A program made the position numbers and the translations under genes. DNA of 64,000 nucleotides from Streptomyces sp. A1136 (GTDB lineage Bacteria; Actinomycetota; Actinomycetes; Streptomycetales; Streptomycetaceae), in NCBI RefSeq assembly GCF_004795055.1, contig NZ_SSBJ01000011.1, positions 62,001-126,000 on the forward strand. Reading direction: 5' to 3'. The notes under the pieces are model-generated. The model was not told the origin of the DNA. It saw only the letters and a program-made list of their open reading frames with translations, and made no database searches. Positions 40,874 to 51,871 of the stretch are shown one piece after another; within the stretch, counting starts at the first letter, position 1; each line of letters begins with the position of its first letter.

Positions 40874-42372
40874 CCGACCGGCTGATCGGCGAGCGCTACC
40901 AGCTCGCCTCCATCCTGGGCCAGGGCGGCATGGGCCAGGTGTGGACCGCCTACGACCGGCGCCTGGACCGCCGCGTCGCCGTCAAGCTGCTGCGCCCCGA
41001 CAAGGTCGCCGGCCCCGGCACCGTCGCCGAGGAGCTGCGCCGCCGCTTCGTGCGCGAATGCCGGGTGACGGCGCAGGTCGACCACCCCGGGCTGGTCACG
41101 GTGCACGACGCCGGCGACGACGGAGACGAACTCTTCCTCGTGATGGGGCACGTCGAGGGCTCCAACCTGGCCGACCACCTCGTCGAGCACAGCCCGTACC
41201 CCTGGCAGTGGGCCGTCGCGGTCGCCGCGCAACTGTGTTCCGTGCTGTCGGCGGTGCACGCGGTGCCGATCGTGCACCGCGACCTGAAGCCCCGCAACGT
41301 GATGGTCCGCCCGGACGGCACCGTGCTGGTGCTCGACCTCGGCGTCGCCTCGGTGATGGACACCGACACCACCCGCCTCACCAGCACCGGCACGCCCATC
41401 GGCAGCCCCGCCTACATGGCCCCCGAGCAGGCCATGGGCGGCGCGGTGGGCCCGGGCACCGACCTGTACGCGCTCGGTGTGCTCCTGTACGAACTCCTCA
41501 GCGGCAACGTCCCCTTCGCCGGGTCGACCGCGCTCGGCGTGCTGCACCGGCACCTGTACGAGCCCCCGGCCCCGGTGCGCCGCACACGGCCGGAGATCCC
41601 GCACGCGCTGGAGGCCGTACTCCTGCACCTGCTGGCCAAGGACCCGCAGGACCGGCCCGACTCCGCGCAGGCGGTCTACGAGGCCCTCGCGCCGCTGCTG
41701 CCCCGCCAGGGCGGCTCCCCCGCGGGGCCGCTCGACCCGACCCGGCCCTTCCTGCGCCCCCAGGCCCCCTGGCCCGACCGCGCCACGGCTCCCCAGACCC
41801 CGCCGCAACCCCCGGCCGCGCCCCGGCCCGACATCCCGGGAGCGGTGGACGAGGCGCGCGAGCTGCTGGACCAGGGGCGGCTCACCCAGGCCGTGGACAT
41901 CCTCGGCGGCATCCTCCCGGCGGCGGCCGCCGAGCACGGGGAGCACTCACCGGTGGTCCGTTCGCTGCGCAAGCAGTACGCGGCCACCCTGATGGACGAC
42001 GGCCAGTACCGCCGCGCCCTGCCCGAACTGCGCCGGCTCGCCGAGGAGTTCCCGGCCGGGGACGCCCAGTCGCTGCGGTTCCGCTACGACGCCGCGCAGT
42101 GCCTCGAACAGCTCGGGGAACCGGCGGCGGCGCTCGCCGAATACCGCTCCCTGCTCCCGCTGTTCGAGAACCACTACGCGAACCCGGACCCGGGCCTGCC
42201 GCTGGAGGTCCGGCGCCGAATAGCCCACCTGCTGCTGTCCATGGGCGACCGGGCGTCGGCCCACGACACCCTGGTCCGCCTCCTGTTCGACGCGGACCGC
42301 CTGCACGGACCGAACCACCCCCTCCCGTCGGAGATCCGCCGCACCCTCCAGTGGCTCGGCCAGGTCCGCTGA
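40870..42372 (+). CDS. Serine/threonine protein kinase with C-terminal TPR-like region
   Basis: 500 aa from a GTG overlapping the previous stop. The Hanks-type kinase domain (about 8-275) is complete: GQGGMGQVWTAYD, Lys in RRVAVKLLRP, catalytic loop IVHRDLKPRNVMV, DLGVAS in place of the usual DFG, and APEQAMGG. A Pro-rich linker (about 280-325) is followed by TPR-like helical repeats (about 330-500: EARELLDQGRLTQAVDIL, RALPELRRLAEEF, AAALAEYRSLLPLF). There is no TM helix or PASTA repeat, unlike PknB. Binding to the co-encoded membrane protein could localise it. Substrates are unknown. Confidence 0.93.
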   Translation: MTDRLIGERYQLASILGQGGMGQVWTAYDRRLDRRVAVKLLRPDKVAGPGTVAEELRRRFVRECRVTAQVDHPGLVTVHDAGDDGDELFLVMGHVEGSNLADHLVEHSPYPWQWAVAVAAQLCSVLSAVHAVPIVHRDLKPRNVMVRPDGTVLVLDLGVASVMDTDTTRLTSTGTPIGSPAYMAPEQAMGGAVGPGTDLYALGVLLYELLSGNVPFAGSTALGVLHRHLYEPPAPVRRTRPEIPHALEAVLLHLLAKDPQDRPDSAQAVYEALAPLLPRQGGSPAGPLDPTRPFLRPQAPWPDRATAPQTPPQPPAAPRPDIPGAVDEARELLDQGRLTQAVDILGGILPAAAAEHGEHSPVVRSLRKQYAATLMDDGQYRRALPELRRLAEEFPAGDAQSLRFRYDAAQCLEQLGEPAAALAEYRSLLPLFENHYANPDPGLPLEVRRRIAHLLLSMGDRASAHDTLVRLLFDADRLHGPNHPLPSEIRRTLQWLGQVR

Positions 42373-42403
42373 GTCACCCCCGGCGGCGTCGCCGGGCCCG
42401 AAC

Positions 42404-42777
42404 CGTCACCGCTCGCAGGGCAGCCACCACCAGGGCGGGCCGCCGCCGACGGTCGAGCACCGCCCAGGCCGCCGTCGCCAGGGCCGCCCGCGGTGACGAC
42501 GTACACCGCCAGATCGATGTCCGTACGCGGGAAGAGCCCCACCAACGGGGCGAAGGGGCTGCTCAGCGCCCTCGGCGGGGCCGTGCAGCAGGTCCCACAG
42601 GTACGCGTGGAAGGGCACGAACTGGTTGCCGAGGTCGTTGACGCCGCGGTGGCGGTGCCCGTACGGGAACACGCGCGCGACGGCGTCCCCCGCGCACACG
42701 GCCGTCGTCGTCGGCAGGGCGGCGAAAGCGGCGCCCAGGAGCGAGGCGCGGCGCCGGGAGCGGTGCGGTGTCGACAT
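42404..42777 (-). pseudogene. Decayed YfhO-family membrane protein gene (N-terminal remnant)
   Basis: From the ATG at 42777 the minus strand reads RRRASLLGAAFAALPTTTAV, GDAVARVFPYGHRHRGVNDL and GNQFVPFHAYLWDLLHG, which I recognise as the N-terminus of the large YfhO-like membrane proteins of Streptomyces. The frame then breaks: the expected continuation SSPFAPLVGLFPRTDIDLAV appears in a second frame, and hydrophobic ALATAAWAVLDRRRRPALVV in a third. Part of the sequence between them is missing and the remaining bulk of the gene is absent. Intact members are many hundreds of residues long. It is therefore a frameshifted, deleted relic between the kinase and the lipoprotein genes. Confidence 0.75.
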
Positions 42778-42972
42778 GGTGGGCCGACCCTGGCAGCGGC
42801 ACCGGTCCGCGCGATGACCGCGGGATGGCGCCGGCGCGAACACGCGCCGCACCCCGACACCCCGGTAATCGTTGGTCGAACCGGTGGCTCGGAACCCCCC
42901 GACTGCATACCATCGATCACCGCACGGCCTTCTTGTGCATTGCCGCACAATCTCCCGGCCCTGGAGGCTCCT

Positions 42973-43596
42973 TTGCACCGTCGCACAGCGCTCTCCGTCT
43001 CCGCCGCCCTGCTCGCGGCGGCCCCCCTGCTGTCCGCTTGCTCCGGCCAGGCACATCCCGGCACGGCGGCCGTCGTCGGCGGCGAACGGATCACCACCTC
43101 AGCGCTCCAGGCCCAGGTGAACGATGTCCGCAGCGCGCAGAACCGTTCCGAGCAGGGCGCCCAACTGATCGAGGCGACGCCCCGCCTGGACCGGTCCAAG
43201 CTGAACCGGATGATCCAGAGCGCCGTCCTGGAACGCGCCGCGAAGGACGCCGGGATCACCGTGACGACGCGGGAGATCGAGGACGTCCGCAAGGCCCAGC
43301 TCCAGCAGGCCGGCACCCCCGCGGCGCTGGAGACGGCGGCCCTCCAGCAGGCCCAGCTGGCGCCCGACCAGATGGACGCCGACACCCGCTTCAAGCTGTT
43401 GCGCGACAAGCTGTTCGAGCACTACGGCAACCAGGACAAGGCGCTGGAGAAGCTCGGCGCCGCCGCGAACGCGCTGCACGTCCAGGTGAACCCGCGCTAC
43501 GGCCGCTGGGACGCGCGGCAGATCCTGCTCGGCGACGAGACCACCCCGTGGATCAACCGGCAGACCCGACCCGAGCAGGCCCCCGCCGGGGCCTGA
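42973..43596 (+). CDS. SurA N-terminal-like lipoprotein
   Basis: 207 aa, beginning at a TTG five bases after a strong GGAGG; no better start exists. The signal peptide (HRRTALSVSAALLAAAPLL) ends in a lipobox LSAC, so the mature protein is lipid-anchored on the outside. The rest resembles the N-terminal chaperone domain of SurA/PrsA-type proteins: a short beta strand (AAVVGGERITTSALQAQVND) and helices (LNRMIQSAVLERAAKDAGI). A parvulin isomerase domain is lacking. A role in folding of exported proteins is inferred. It is followed 60 bases later by mazG. Confidence 0.88.
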   Translation: MHRRTALSVSAALLAAAPLLSACSGQAHPGTAAVVGGERITTSALQAQVNDVRSAQNRSEQGAQLIEATPRLDRSKLNRMIQSAVLERAAKDAGITVTTREIEDVRKAQLQQAGTPAALETAALQQAQLAPDQMDADTRFKLLRDKLFEHYGNQDKALEKLGAAANALHVQVNPRYGRWDARQILLGDETTPWINRQTRPEQAPAGA

Positions 43597-43656
43597 GCCC
43601 TACGCGGGCCCGCCCCGGCGGGACCCCTGTCGTACGCGCGGAGGTAGGTTCGGAGG

Positions 43657-44649
43657 GTGACTGAGCACGCGCCGCCCCCCGAGCCCACCGGCCGCATCGT
43701 CCTGCTGACCACCAGCCACCGGGTCGCCCCCGGCCTGCTGTCCTGGTCCGCCTGGCAGGCCCTGCGGACCGCCGACCGGGTGCTGTGCGCCGACGCCGGC
43801 CACCCGCAGCTTCCGTACCTGCGCGAGGCGGGCGTGGACGTGGAGCACGAGATCCCCGACGCCCACGCCCTCGTCGAGGCGTGCGCCGGCGGCCGCACCG
43901 TCGTGGTGCTGCCGACCGGCGAGGGCGACCAGCGGCTCACCGACGGACTGGCCCGCCTGGCCGGCTCCGGCCGCCTCGCCATGCCCGACCTGGAGTTGCT
44001 GCCCGGCTCCTACGACCTGCCAGGCGCCCGCCTCCTCGACCTGGTCCAGGTGATGGACCGGGTGCGCCGCGAATGCCCCTGGACCTCGCGGCAGACCCAC
44101 GAGGGGCTGGTGAAGTACGCGCTGGAGGAGGCGTACGAGCTGGTCGAGGCGATCGAGGCGGGCGACCGCGAGGAACTGCGCGAGGAACTGGGCGACGTGC
44201 TGCTCCAGGTCGTCTTCCACGCGCGGATCGCGCAGGAGGGCGGCCCCGAGGACGAGGACGAGCCGTTCTCCATCGACGACGTGGCCGGGGACCTGGTCGA
44301 GAAGCTGATCCGGCGGCACCCCCACGTCTTCGGCGACGAGGCGGCCGAGACGCCCGAGGACGTCAGCGCGCACTGGCAGCGGACCAAGGCGGTGGAGAAG
44401 CAGCGGCAGTCGGTCACCGACGGCATCCCGCTGGGCCAGCCCGCTCTCGCGCTCGCGGCCAAGCTGGCGGGCCGCGCCCGGGCCGGCGCGCCGGACGTGG
44501 GCCTGCCCCGCGGCGAGGGTGTCGGGTACGAACTGCTCGAACTGGCGGCGCGCGCCGAGGCGGAGGGCGTCGACCCCGAGACGGCGCTGCGCGCCGCGGC
44601 CCGCGCCTACCGGGCGGCGATCCGGGCGGCGGAGGGCCTCACGGAGTAG
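43657..44649 (+). CDS. mazG: Nucleoside triphosphate pyrophosphohydrolase MazG
   Basis: 330 aa, GTG start. MazG hydrolyses NTPs to NMP and PPi, which cleans the nucleotide pool and can lower ppGpp signalling. The MazG core is at about 125-320: LLDLVQVMDRVRRECPWTSRQTH, the metal-binding EEAYELVEAIEAGD and EELREELGDVLLQVVFHA, with HPHVFGDEAAE. The N-terminal 115 residues (GRIVLLTTSHRVAPGLL, VVVLPTGEGDQ) look like a remnant of the tetrapyrrole methylase-like domain fused to MazG in Firmicutes. The gene stands between a lipoprotein and the convergent flavohemoglobin gene. Confidence 0.94.
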   Translation: MTEHAPPPEPTGRIVLLTTSHRVAPGLLSWSAWQALRTADRVLCADAGHPQLPYLREAGVDVEHEIPDAHALVEACAGGRTVVVLPTGEGDQRLTDGLARLAGSGRLAMPDLELLPGSYDLPGARLLDLVQVMDRVRRECPWTSRQTHEGLVKYALEEAYELVEAIEAGDREELREELGDVLLQVVFHARIAQEGGPEDEDEPFSIDDVAGDLVEKLIRRHPHVFGDEAAETPEDVSAHWQRTKAVEKQRQSVTDGIPLGQPALALAAKLAGRARAGAPDVGLPRGEGVGYELLELAARAEAEGVDPETALRAAARAYRAAIRAAEGLTE

Positions 44650-44663
44650 CGGAGCACGGCAGC

Positions 44664-44701
44664 GGGGAAGCAGGGGAGAAGAGGAGAAGAGGAGAAGGGG
44701 T
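44664..44701. repeat. Polypurine tract after mazG
   Basis: Purine-only except one C: GGGGAAGC then short direct repeats AGAGGAGAAGAGGAGAAG. It lies between the convergent mazG and flavohemoglobin genes. Confidence 0.7.
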
Positions 44702-44708
44702 GCGGGGG

Positions 44709-46010
44709 TCAGGGCTCCCGCGGCGCGCGGGCGGCGGGGTCGAGCCAGTGCGGTGACGGGCGGCTGAGGAACCATTCGCCGAAGCCGAGGGGACGCCCGT
44801 TCGGGCCGTGGCCGCCTCCGGTCCCGACGGCGGGCACGGTGTCGTGGAAGACGTGCCCGGGGTGCGCGCCCAGCCGCTCCAGGAGGCGGGCGGTCGACTC
44901 GATGAACGGCGCCGGCCCGCTGAGGTAGACGTCCTGCTCCCACCACAGCCCGCGGTGGCCGAGCGCGGTCGCGAGCCGGTCGGTGGCCTCGTTGCGGTGC
45001 TGTCCGGGGGCCGGGGTGATGTAGGTGACGGCGAGCCACCCGAAGGCGTCGGCGTACGCGTCGATGAACGGGCGGTCGTAGAGGTGCGCGGCGTCCCGCG
45101 CGACCACGAAGAGCCGTACGTCCCGGTCCGGCGGGCGCTGCGCGAGCTCCTCCAGCAGGGCGCGGACCGGTGCCCAGCCGGTGCCGGCGGCGATGAGGGT
45201 GACGGGGCGGCCGTCACGGCGCAGCGTCAGACCGCCGCCGGGCGCCCCCAGGCGCAGCGTCTCGCCCGGGTCGGTGCCGCCGACCAGGACGGTGCTGAGC
45301 CGGCCCCCCTCGATCCGGCTCACGTGCAGGTCGACCGTCCCGTCGGGGCGGGGCGCGTTGCCCAGCGAGTACGTGCGCCATGTCGCCGGGACGCGGTCGC
45401 TGCTCACGCTCACGTACTGGCCCGGCCGGTGGCCCAGCGGGAGGTGCGGGTGCAGGGTCAGTACGGCGACGTCCCGCCCGTACCGCAGGTGGCGCACGAT
45501 CCGCGCGTCCCACCAGGGTGGGTCCTCGCTCTGCGCGGCCGCGGCGGTCATCACCCCGGCGATCACCCGGTACGCCTCGGCCCAGGCCCGCGCGACGGGC
45601 GGGGTCCACGCCTCGCCGGCGGCCTCGGCCAGCGCGGCGAGCAGGCTGGTGCCGACGGCCTCGTACTGCTCGGGGCCGGCCAGGAACTTGCGGTGGTCCC
45701 GTCCGAGGTCGCGGAGATAAGGGAGGAGCGACTCGCTCTCCAGATGCGCGACGACGTGGGCGAGGGCGGCGAACAGCCGGTCGCGCTGGCGTTCCATCTC
45801 CTCCCGGGAGGCGGGGAAGAGGGAGCGGATCTCGGGGTGGTGCCAGAAGAGGTGGGAGTAGAAGAACCTGGCCGCGTGCTCGGCGCGTCTCTCCACCACG
45901 GCGAAGCTGCTCTTCAAGATCCTTACGTCCACAGCACCGAAGTAGGAACGGCGGACGCGGGCCGGGTCAAGGGATGGCGTATCTACGGCCAGCCCCGACG
46001 AACCGCTCAT
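44709..46010 (-). CDS. Flavohemoglobin-like protein (globin plus FAD/NAD reductase)
   Basis: 433 aa from the ATG at 46010. The N-terminal globin domain (about 25-165) has SSFAVVERRAEHAARFFY, the distal-side region LFWHHPEIRSLFP and LGRDHRKFLAGPEQYEAVG with the candidate proximal His. The reductase half has GQYVSVSS, RTYSLGNAP (FAD-binding RxYS), the NAD-binding GTGWAPVRALLEELAQR and a C-terminal YLSGPAPF. Flavohemoglobins detoxify NO to nitrate. It is divergent from a P450 gene with 37 bases between. No Shine-Dalgarno sequence is seen, so the start may be leaderless. The C-terminal tail after the NAD domain is longer than in E. coli Hmp. Confidence 0.87.
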   Translation of the reverse strand: MSGSSGLAVDTPSLDPARVRRSYFGAVDVRILKSSFAVVERRAEHAARFFYSHLFWHHPEIRSLFPASREEMERQRDRLFAALAHVVAHLESESLLPYLRDLGRDHRKFLAGPEQYEAVGTSLLAALAEAAGEAWTPPVARAWAEAYRVIAGVMTAAAAQSEDPPWWDARIVRHLRYGRDVAVLTLHPHLPLGHRPGQYVSVSSDRVPATWRTYSLGNAPRPDGTVDLHVSRIEGGRLSTVLVGGTDPGETLRLGAPGGGLTLRRDGRPVTLIAAGTGWAPVRALLEELAQRPPDRDVRLFVVARDAAHLYDRPFIDAYADAFGWLAVTYITPAPGQHRNEATDRLATALGHRGLWWEQDVYLSGPAPFIESTARLLERLGAHPGHVFHDTVPAVGTGGGHGPNGRPLGFGEWFLSRPSPHWLDPAARAPREP

Positions 46011-46035
46011 AGCGGATGCCGGCCGGCGGCCGGGA

Positions 46036-46041
46036 TACGGT
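46036..46041 (+). promoter_or_regulatory. Probable -10 of the P450 gene
   Basis: TACGGT ends six bases before the GTG, the spacing expected for a leaderless transcript. No ribosome site is present. Confidence 0.45.
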
Positions 46042-46047
46042 CGTCGG

Positions 46048-47322
46048 GTGCACGAGCCGACTCCCGCAGCCCCCGAAGACCCCGCCTCCCCCCAGGGCCC
46101 CACCCTGTTCGACTGGGAGTTCGCCACCGACCCGTACCCGGCGTACGCCTGGCTGCGCGAGCACGCGCCCGTGCACCGGACCAAGCTGCCCAGCGGGGTC
46201 GAGGCATGGCTCGTGACCCGGTACGCCGACGCCCGCCAGGCCCTCGCCGACCAGCGGCTCAGCAAGAACCCGGCGCACCACGCGGAGCCGGCGCACGCCA
46301 AGGGCAAGACCGGCATCCCGGGCGAGCGCAAGGCCGAGCTGATGACGCACCTGCTGAACATCGACCCGCCCGACCACACCCGACTGCGGCGGCTGGTGTC
46401 GAAGGCCTTCACCCCGCGCAGGGTCGCGGCGTTCGCCCCGCGGGTGCAGGAGCTGACCGACCACCTCATCGAGCGGTTCGAGAGCAGGGGTGAGGCGGAC
46501 CTCATCCACGAGTTCGCGTTCCCGCTCCCCATCTACGCCATTTGCGAGATGCTCGGCGTCCCCCGCGAGGACCAGGACGACTTCCGGGACTGGGCCGGGA
46601 TGATGATCCGCCACGGCGGCGGTCCGCGCGGCGGTGTGGCCCGCTCGGTCAAGCAGATGCGGACCTACCTCGGTGAACTCATCCACCGCAAAAGGGATGA
46701 TCTGGGCGATGATCTCATCTCGGACCTGATCCGGGCCAGTGACCACGGCGACCACCTGACGGAGGCCGAGGCCACCGCCATGGCCTTCATCCTGCTTTTC
46801 GCCGGTTTCGAGACCACGGTCAACCTGATCGGGAACGGGCTGCACGCGCTGTTCATGAACCCCGGTCAGCGCGCGCGCCTACAGGCGTCGCTGGCCGCCG
46901 GGGAGAGCGCCCTGCTGGCCACGGGCGTCGAGGAACTCCTGCGCTACGACGGCCCGGTGGAGCTGGCGACCTGGCGCTTCGCCACCGAGTCCTTCGTCCT
47001 CGGCGGGCAGGAGATCGCGCTCGGGGACCCGGTCCTCGTGGTCCTCGCGGCGGCGGACCGGGACCCGGAACGGTTCGCGGAACCGGACACCCTGGACCTC
47101 TCCCGAAGTGACAATCAGCACCTCGGGTACGGCCACGGCATCCACTACTGCCTCGGCGCCCCGCTCGCCCGGCTCGAAGGCCAGACCGCGCTCGCGAGTT
47201 TGCTGTTGCGTCTGCCCGATCTGGAACTGGCCGTTCCACCTGCGGACCTGCGGTGGCGCGGCGGACTGATCATGCGTGGCCTGCGCACGCTTCCGGTCCG
47301 CTTCACACCCCGAAACATCTGA
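46048..47322 (+). CDS. Cytochrome P450
   Basis: 424 aa, GTG start, no Shine-Dalgarno sequence. It is a soluble bacterial CYP. Seen are the I-helix oxygen-activation motif LLFAGFETTVN, the K-helix ExxR in VEELLRYDGP, and the haem loop LGYGHGIHYCLGAPLARLEG with the Cys ligand. The substrate-recognition N-terminal region (ATDPYPAYAWLREHAPVHRT) is typical of the CYP107/CYP105-like groups. The divergent flavohemoglobin-like gene encodes a reductase module, but classical ferredoxin partners are not encoded here. Substrate is unknown. There is no biosynthetic cluster around it, so a housekeeping or detoxifying role is possible. Confidence 0.95.
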   Translation: MHEPTPAAPEDPASPQGPTLFDWEFATDPYPAYAWLREHAPVHRTKLPSGVEAWLVTRYADARQALADQRLSKNPAHHAEPAHAKGKTGIPGERKAELMTHLLNIDPPDHTRLRRLVSKAFTPRRVAAFAPRVQELTDHLIERFESRGEADLIHEFAFPLPIYAICEMLGVPREDQDDFRDWAGMMIRHGGGPRGGVARSVKQMRTYLGELIHRKRDDLGDDLISDLIRASDHGDHLTEAEATAMAFILLFAGFETTVNLIGNGLHALFMNPGQRARLQASLAAGESALLATGVEELLRYDGPVELATWRFATESFVLGGQEIALGDPVLVVLAAADRDPERFAEPDTLDLSRSDNQHLGYGHGIHYCLGAPLARLEGQTALASLLLRLPDLELAVPPADLRWRGGLIMRGLRTLPVRFTPRNI

Positions 47323-47436
47323 GGGCATAACCGGGCAGCACCTGACCCGAAGTCAGTTACCGGTCGAACTTGTGACATGCGTTCGAAGGGGGCTAGGTTC
47401 TGCCGTTACCCCGCCGTTATGCGAAAGGTGCACTAC

Positions 47437-48486
47437 ATGCGTTCCGGGAACGGCCGCCACAGACGCCCCCGCCAGGTACCCGCCCTCGTCGTCACCGCCG
47501 GAGTCACGGGCTCCGCGTTGGCGCTCCCGCTGCTCGCGGCCACCAACGCCTCGGCCGCCGACACGTCCACGTGGGACAACGTCGCCGAGTGCGAGAGCGG
47601 CGGGACCTGGAGCGCCGACTTCGGCAGCGGGGCCTACGGCGGACTCCAGTTCACCCAGGAGCAGTGGAACAACGCGGGCGGCCTGGAGTACGCGAAGCGT
47701 CCCGACCTCGCCAGCCGGTCGCAGCAGATAGCCGTCGGCGAGCGGGTCCTGGCGTCGCAGGGCCCCCAGGCCTGGCCCCTGTGCGCCGCGTCGTCCGGGC
47801 TGGTCAAGGACGGCCCCGCCGCCGACGTGGACCCGGGCGCGTTGGGCACCCCCCGGAAGGTCGCCCCCAGCCCGTCCCGCCCCGACACCGCCGTACCGAA
47901 CGCCGACCCGGGCGACCCCGCCACCGACTTCGGCGCGCCCACCCCGACCCCAGCCGCCCCGGGCCCGTCGGCCACGGCGCCGTTCACGCTGCCCATCGCG
48001 CCGCTCGCGCCGAACAGCGGACTGCCCGTCATGCCCGACCCGGACCTGCCGACGACTCCGGCGCAGCCCGGCGACCCGGCCACCACCGCGCCGGTGACGC
48101 CGACGACCCCGGGCACGCCGACCACGCCGACCGCCCCCGGCACCCCCACCAACCCGGCCACGCCGTCCCCGTCCGGGACGCCCGCCACCCCTGCCGAGCC
48201 GGCCACCGGGACGCCGTCCGCCCCCTCGAACGCGCCGACCACCGACTCCGCGACGGAGGGCAGCGGCAAGCACCGCGGCCCGGCGGCGGTCGAGGCACCC
48301 GCGGCGTCTGACGCGGCGTCGGAGCCCACGTACACGGTGAAGGCGGGCGACAGCCTGACCGCCATCGCGAACGCCCAGGGGCTCAAGGGGGGCTGGAACG
48401 CGCTCTACCAAGCCAACGAGCAGGTCATCGGCAACGACGCCGACCTCATCAAGCCCGGTCAGAATCTGGATCTAACCAAGAAATAA
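47437..48486 (+). CDS. Resuscitation-promoting-factor-like protein with LysM (paralogue of RpfA)
   Basis: 349 aa from the ATG following GAAAGGTG; in-frame ATGs at 47377 and 47419 are less likely. The signal peptide (about 1-40, GSALALPLLAATNASAAD) is followed by the Rpf/transglycosylase-like domain (WDNVAECESGGTWSADFG, YGGLQFTQEQWN, SRSQQIAVGERVL) with catalytic Glu in AECESG. A long Pro/Thr-rich linker (about 115-285) leads to a C-terminal LysM (YTVKAGDSLTAIANAQG, LIKPGQNLDL). It cleaves peptidoglycan glycan strands and promotes spore germination or regrowth. Unlike the next gene it has only a short leader without a riboswitch. Confidence 0.92.
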   Translation: MRSGNGRHRRPRQVPALVVTAGVTGSALALPLLAATNASAADTSTWDNVAECESGGTWSADFGSGAYGGLQFTQEQWNNAGGLEYAKRPDLASRSQQIAVGERVLASQGPQAWPLCAASSGLVKDGPAADVDPGALGTPRKVAPSPSRPDTAVPNADPGDPATDFGAPTPTPAAPGPSATAPFTLPIAPLAPNSGLPVMPDPDLPTTPAQPGDPATTAPVTPTTPGTPTTPTAPGTPTNPATPSPSGTPATPAEPATGTPSAPSNAPTTDSATEGSGKHRGPAAVEAPAASDAASEPTYTVKAGDSLTAIANAQGLKGGWNALYQANEQVIGNDADLIKPGQNLDLTKK

Positions 48487-48527
48487 CGGGCACTTCGGGC
48501 AGCCGTAAAGACCTGAATGCCCGTTAT
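48483..48527 (+). terminator. Hairpin overlapping the stop codon of the first rpf gene
   Basis: ATAACGGGCA / TGCCCGTTAT, a 10-bp perfect stem with a 25-base loop, including the TAA stop. The loop contains GACCTGAA, which is complementary to TTCAGGTC about 35 bases further on, so an alternative or pseudoknotted fold is possible. Confidence 0.65.
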
Positions 48528-48632
48528 CCGCAAGTGAGACATGCGTCTCTTCAGGTCAACTGGCGTGTCTCGTACCGAAGCTCCCACAAACCCCGCCCTC
48601 ACCTGCGAAAACGCCCCTAAGCGGAACGCAAG

Positions 48633-48682
48633 CAGGTCGATTTCTCCCCGATGTCCCTCGTTGAACATCGGGGAGAGACCTG
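48633..48682 (+). terminator. Strong hairpin upstream of the rpfA riboswitch
   Basis: TCTCCCCGATGT / ACATCGGGGAGA, a 12-bp perfect stem with a 10-base loop, extended by CAGGTC / GACCTG with a four-base bulge. It probably stops read-through from the first rpf gene before the rpfA leader. Confidence 0.7.
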
Positions 48683-48713
48683 TCTACCTTCTGAATCGCT
48701 CGTCACCGCGAGC

Positions 48714-49649
<936 letters not shown>

Positions 49650-49661
49650 ACCATCGGGTAA

Positions 49662-51227
<1,566 letters not shown>

Positions 51228-51269
51228 GCACAGCACGGGCCAATAGCCGCCTCGCGGCGCCGGCCTCCG

Positions 51270-51310
51270 TACGTCCCCGCACTCGGTCCCGTACCGTGTG
51301 CGGGGACGTA
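51270..51310 (+). terminator. Terminator after eno
   Basis: TACGTCCCCGCA / TGCGGGGACGTA, a 12-bp perfect stem with a 17-base loop. Confidence 0.8.
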
Positions 51311-51342
51311 TTGCGTAGCGCGTGCGAAGGGGAGGCGGGACC

Positions 51343-51831
51343 ATGGCCGGGAACCGGGATCGGTTCTCCACCTTCTCGACGGCGACCAGGCTCAAGCAGC
51401 TCGGCGAGCGGACCGCCGCGCACGTCTACCGCTCCCAGTCGCGCCGCCAGGTCCGCCGCAGCCGGCTCACCGGCCGGGCGGCGCTCCTCGTCCTCGTCCT
51501 CTGTACGCTGGTCGTCGCCCTGGCGTACCCGATGCGCCAGTACGTGTCCCAGCGCTCGGAGATCGCGGACCAACAGCGGGCCGCCGACGGCGCGCGCAAG
51601 CGCCTGGAACAACTGCGCGACGAGAAGGCACGCTGGCAGGACCCGGCCTATGCCGAGCAGCAGGCGCGCAAGCACCTGCACTTCCTGCGCCCCGGCGAGA
51701 TCGGCTACATCATGAACGACCCCGGTGCCGAGGCCGCCGAGCACCGCCGCACCGGGCAGGCCGGCTCCGACCGGCCCTGGTACTCGAACGTCTGGGACGG
51801 CGTCGACAAGGCCGACCGGCCCGGCGACTGA
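51343..51831 (+). CDS. divIC: Septum formation initiator DivIC/FtsB family protein
   Basis: 162 aa from the ATG after GAAGGGGAGG. A basic cytoplasmic N-terminus (about 1-48) precedes one TM helix (LTGRAALLVLVLCTLVVALAY, about 43-63). A short extracellular coiled coil follows (SEIADQQRAADGARKRLEQLRDEK in part) and the FtsB-type conserved segment WQDPAYAEQQARKHLHFLRPGEIGYI. DivIC with DivIB/FtsQ and FtsL forms the septal complex needed for efficient sporulation septation in Streptomyces. It is followed 40 bases later by the DUF501 gene. The C-terminal tail is unconserved. Confidence 0.94.
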   Translation: MAGNRDRFSTFSTATRLKQLGERTAAHVYRSQSRRQVRRSRLTGRAALLVLVLCTLVVALAYPMRQYVSQRSEIADQQRAADGARKRLEQLRDEKARWQDPAYAEQQARKHLHFLRPGEIGYIMNDPGAEAAEHRRTGQAGSDRPWYSNVWDGVDKADRPGD

Positions 51832-51871
51832 CCCAGACCACCCATACGAAACGAAGAGACGTACCCCAGGC

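Noticed and set aside
42406..43056. A 216-residue minus-strand protein starting at 43056
   Set aside because: The first 93 codons lie opposite the lipoprotein gene and its promoter and show no similarity. Only the part after 42777 is YfhO-like, and that is broken.
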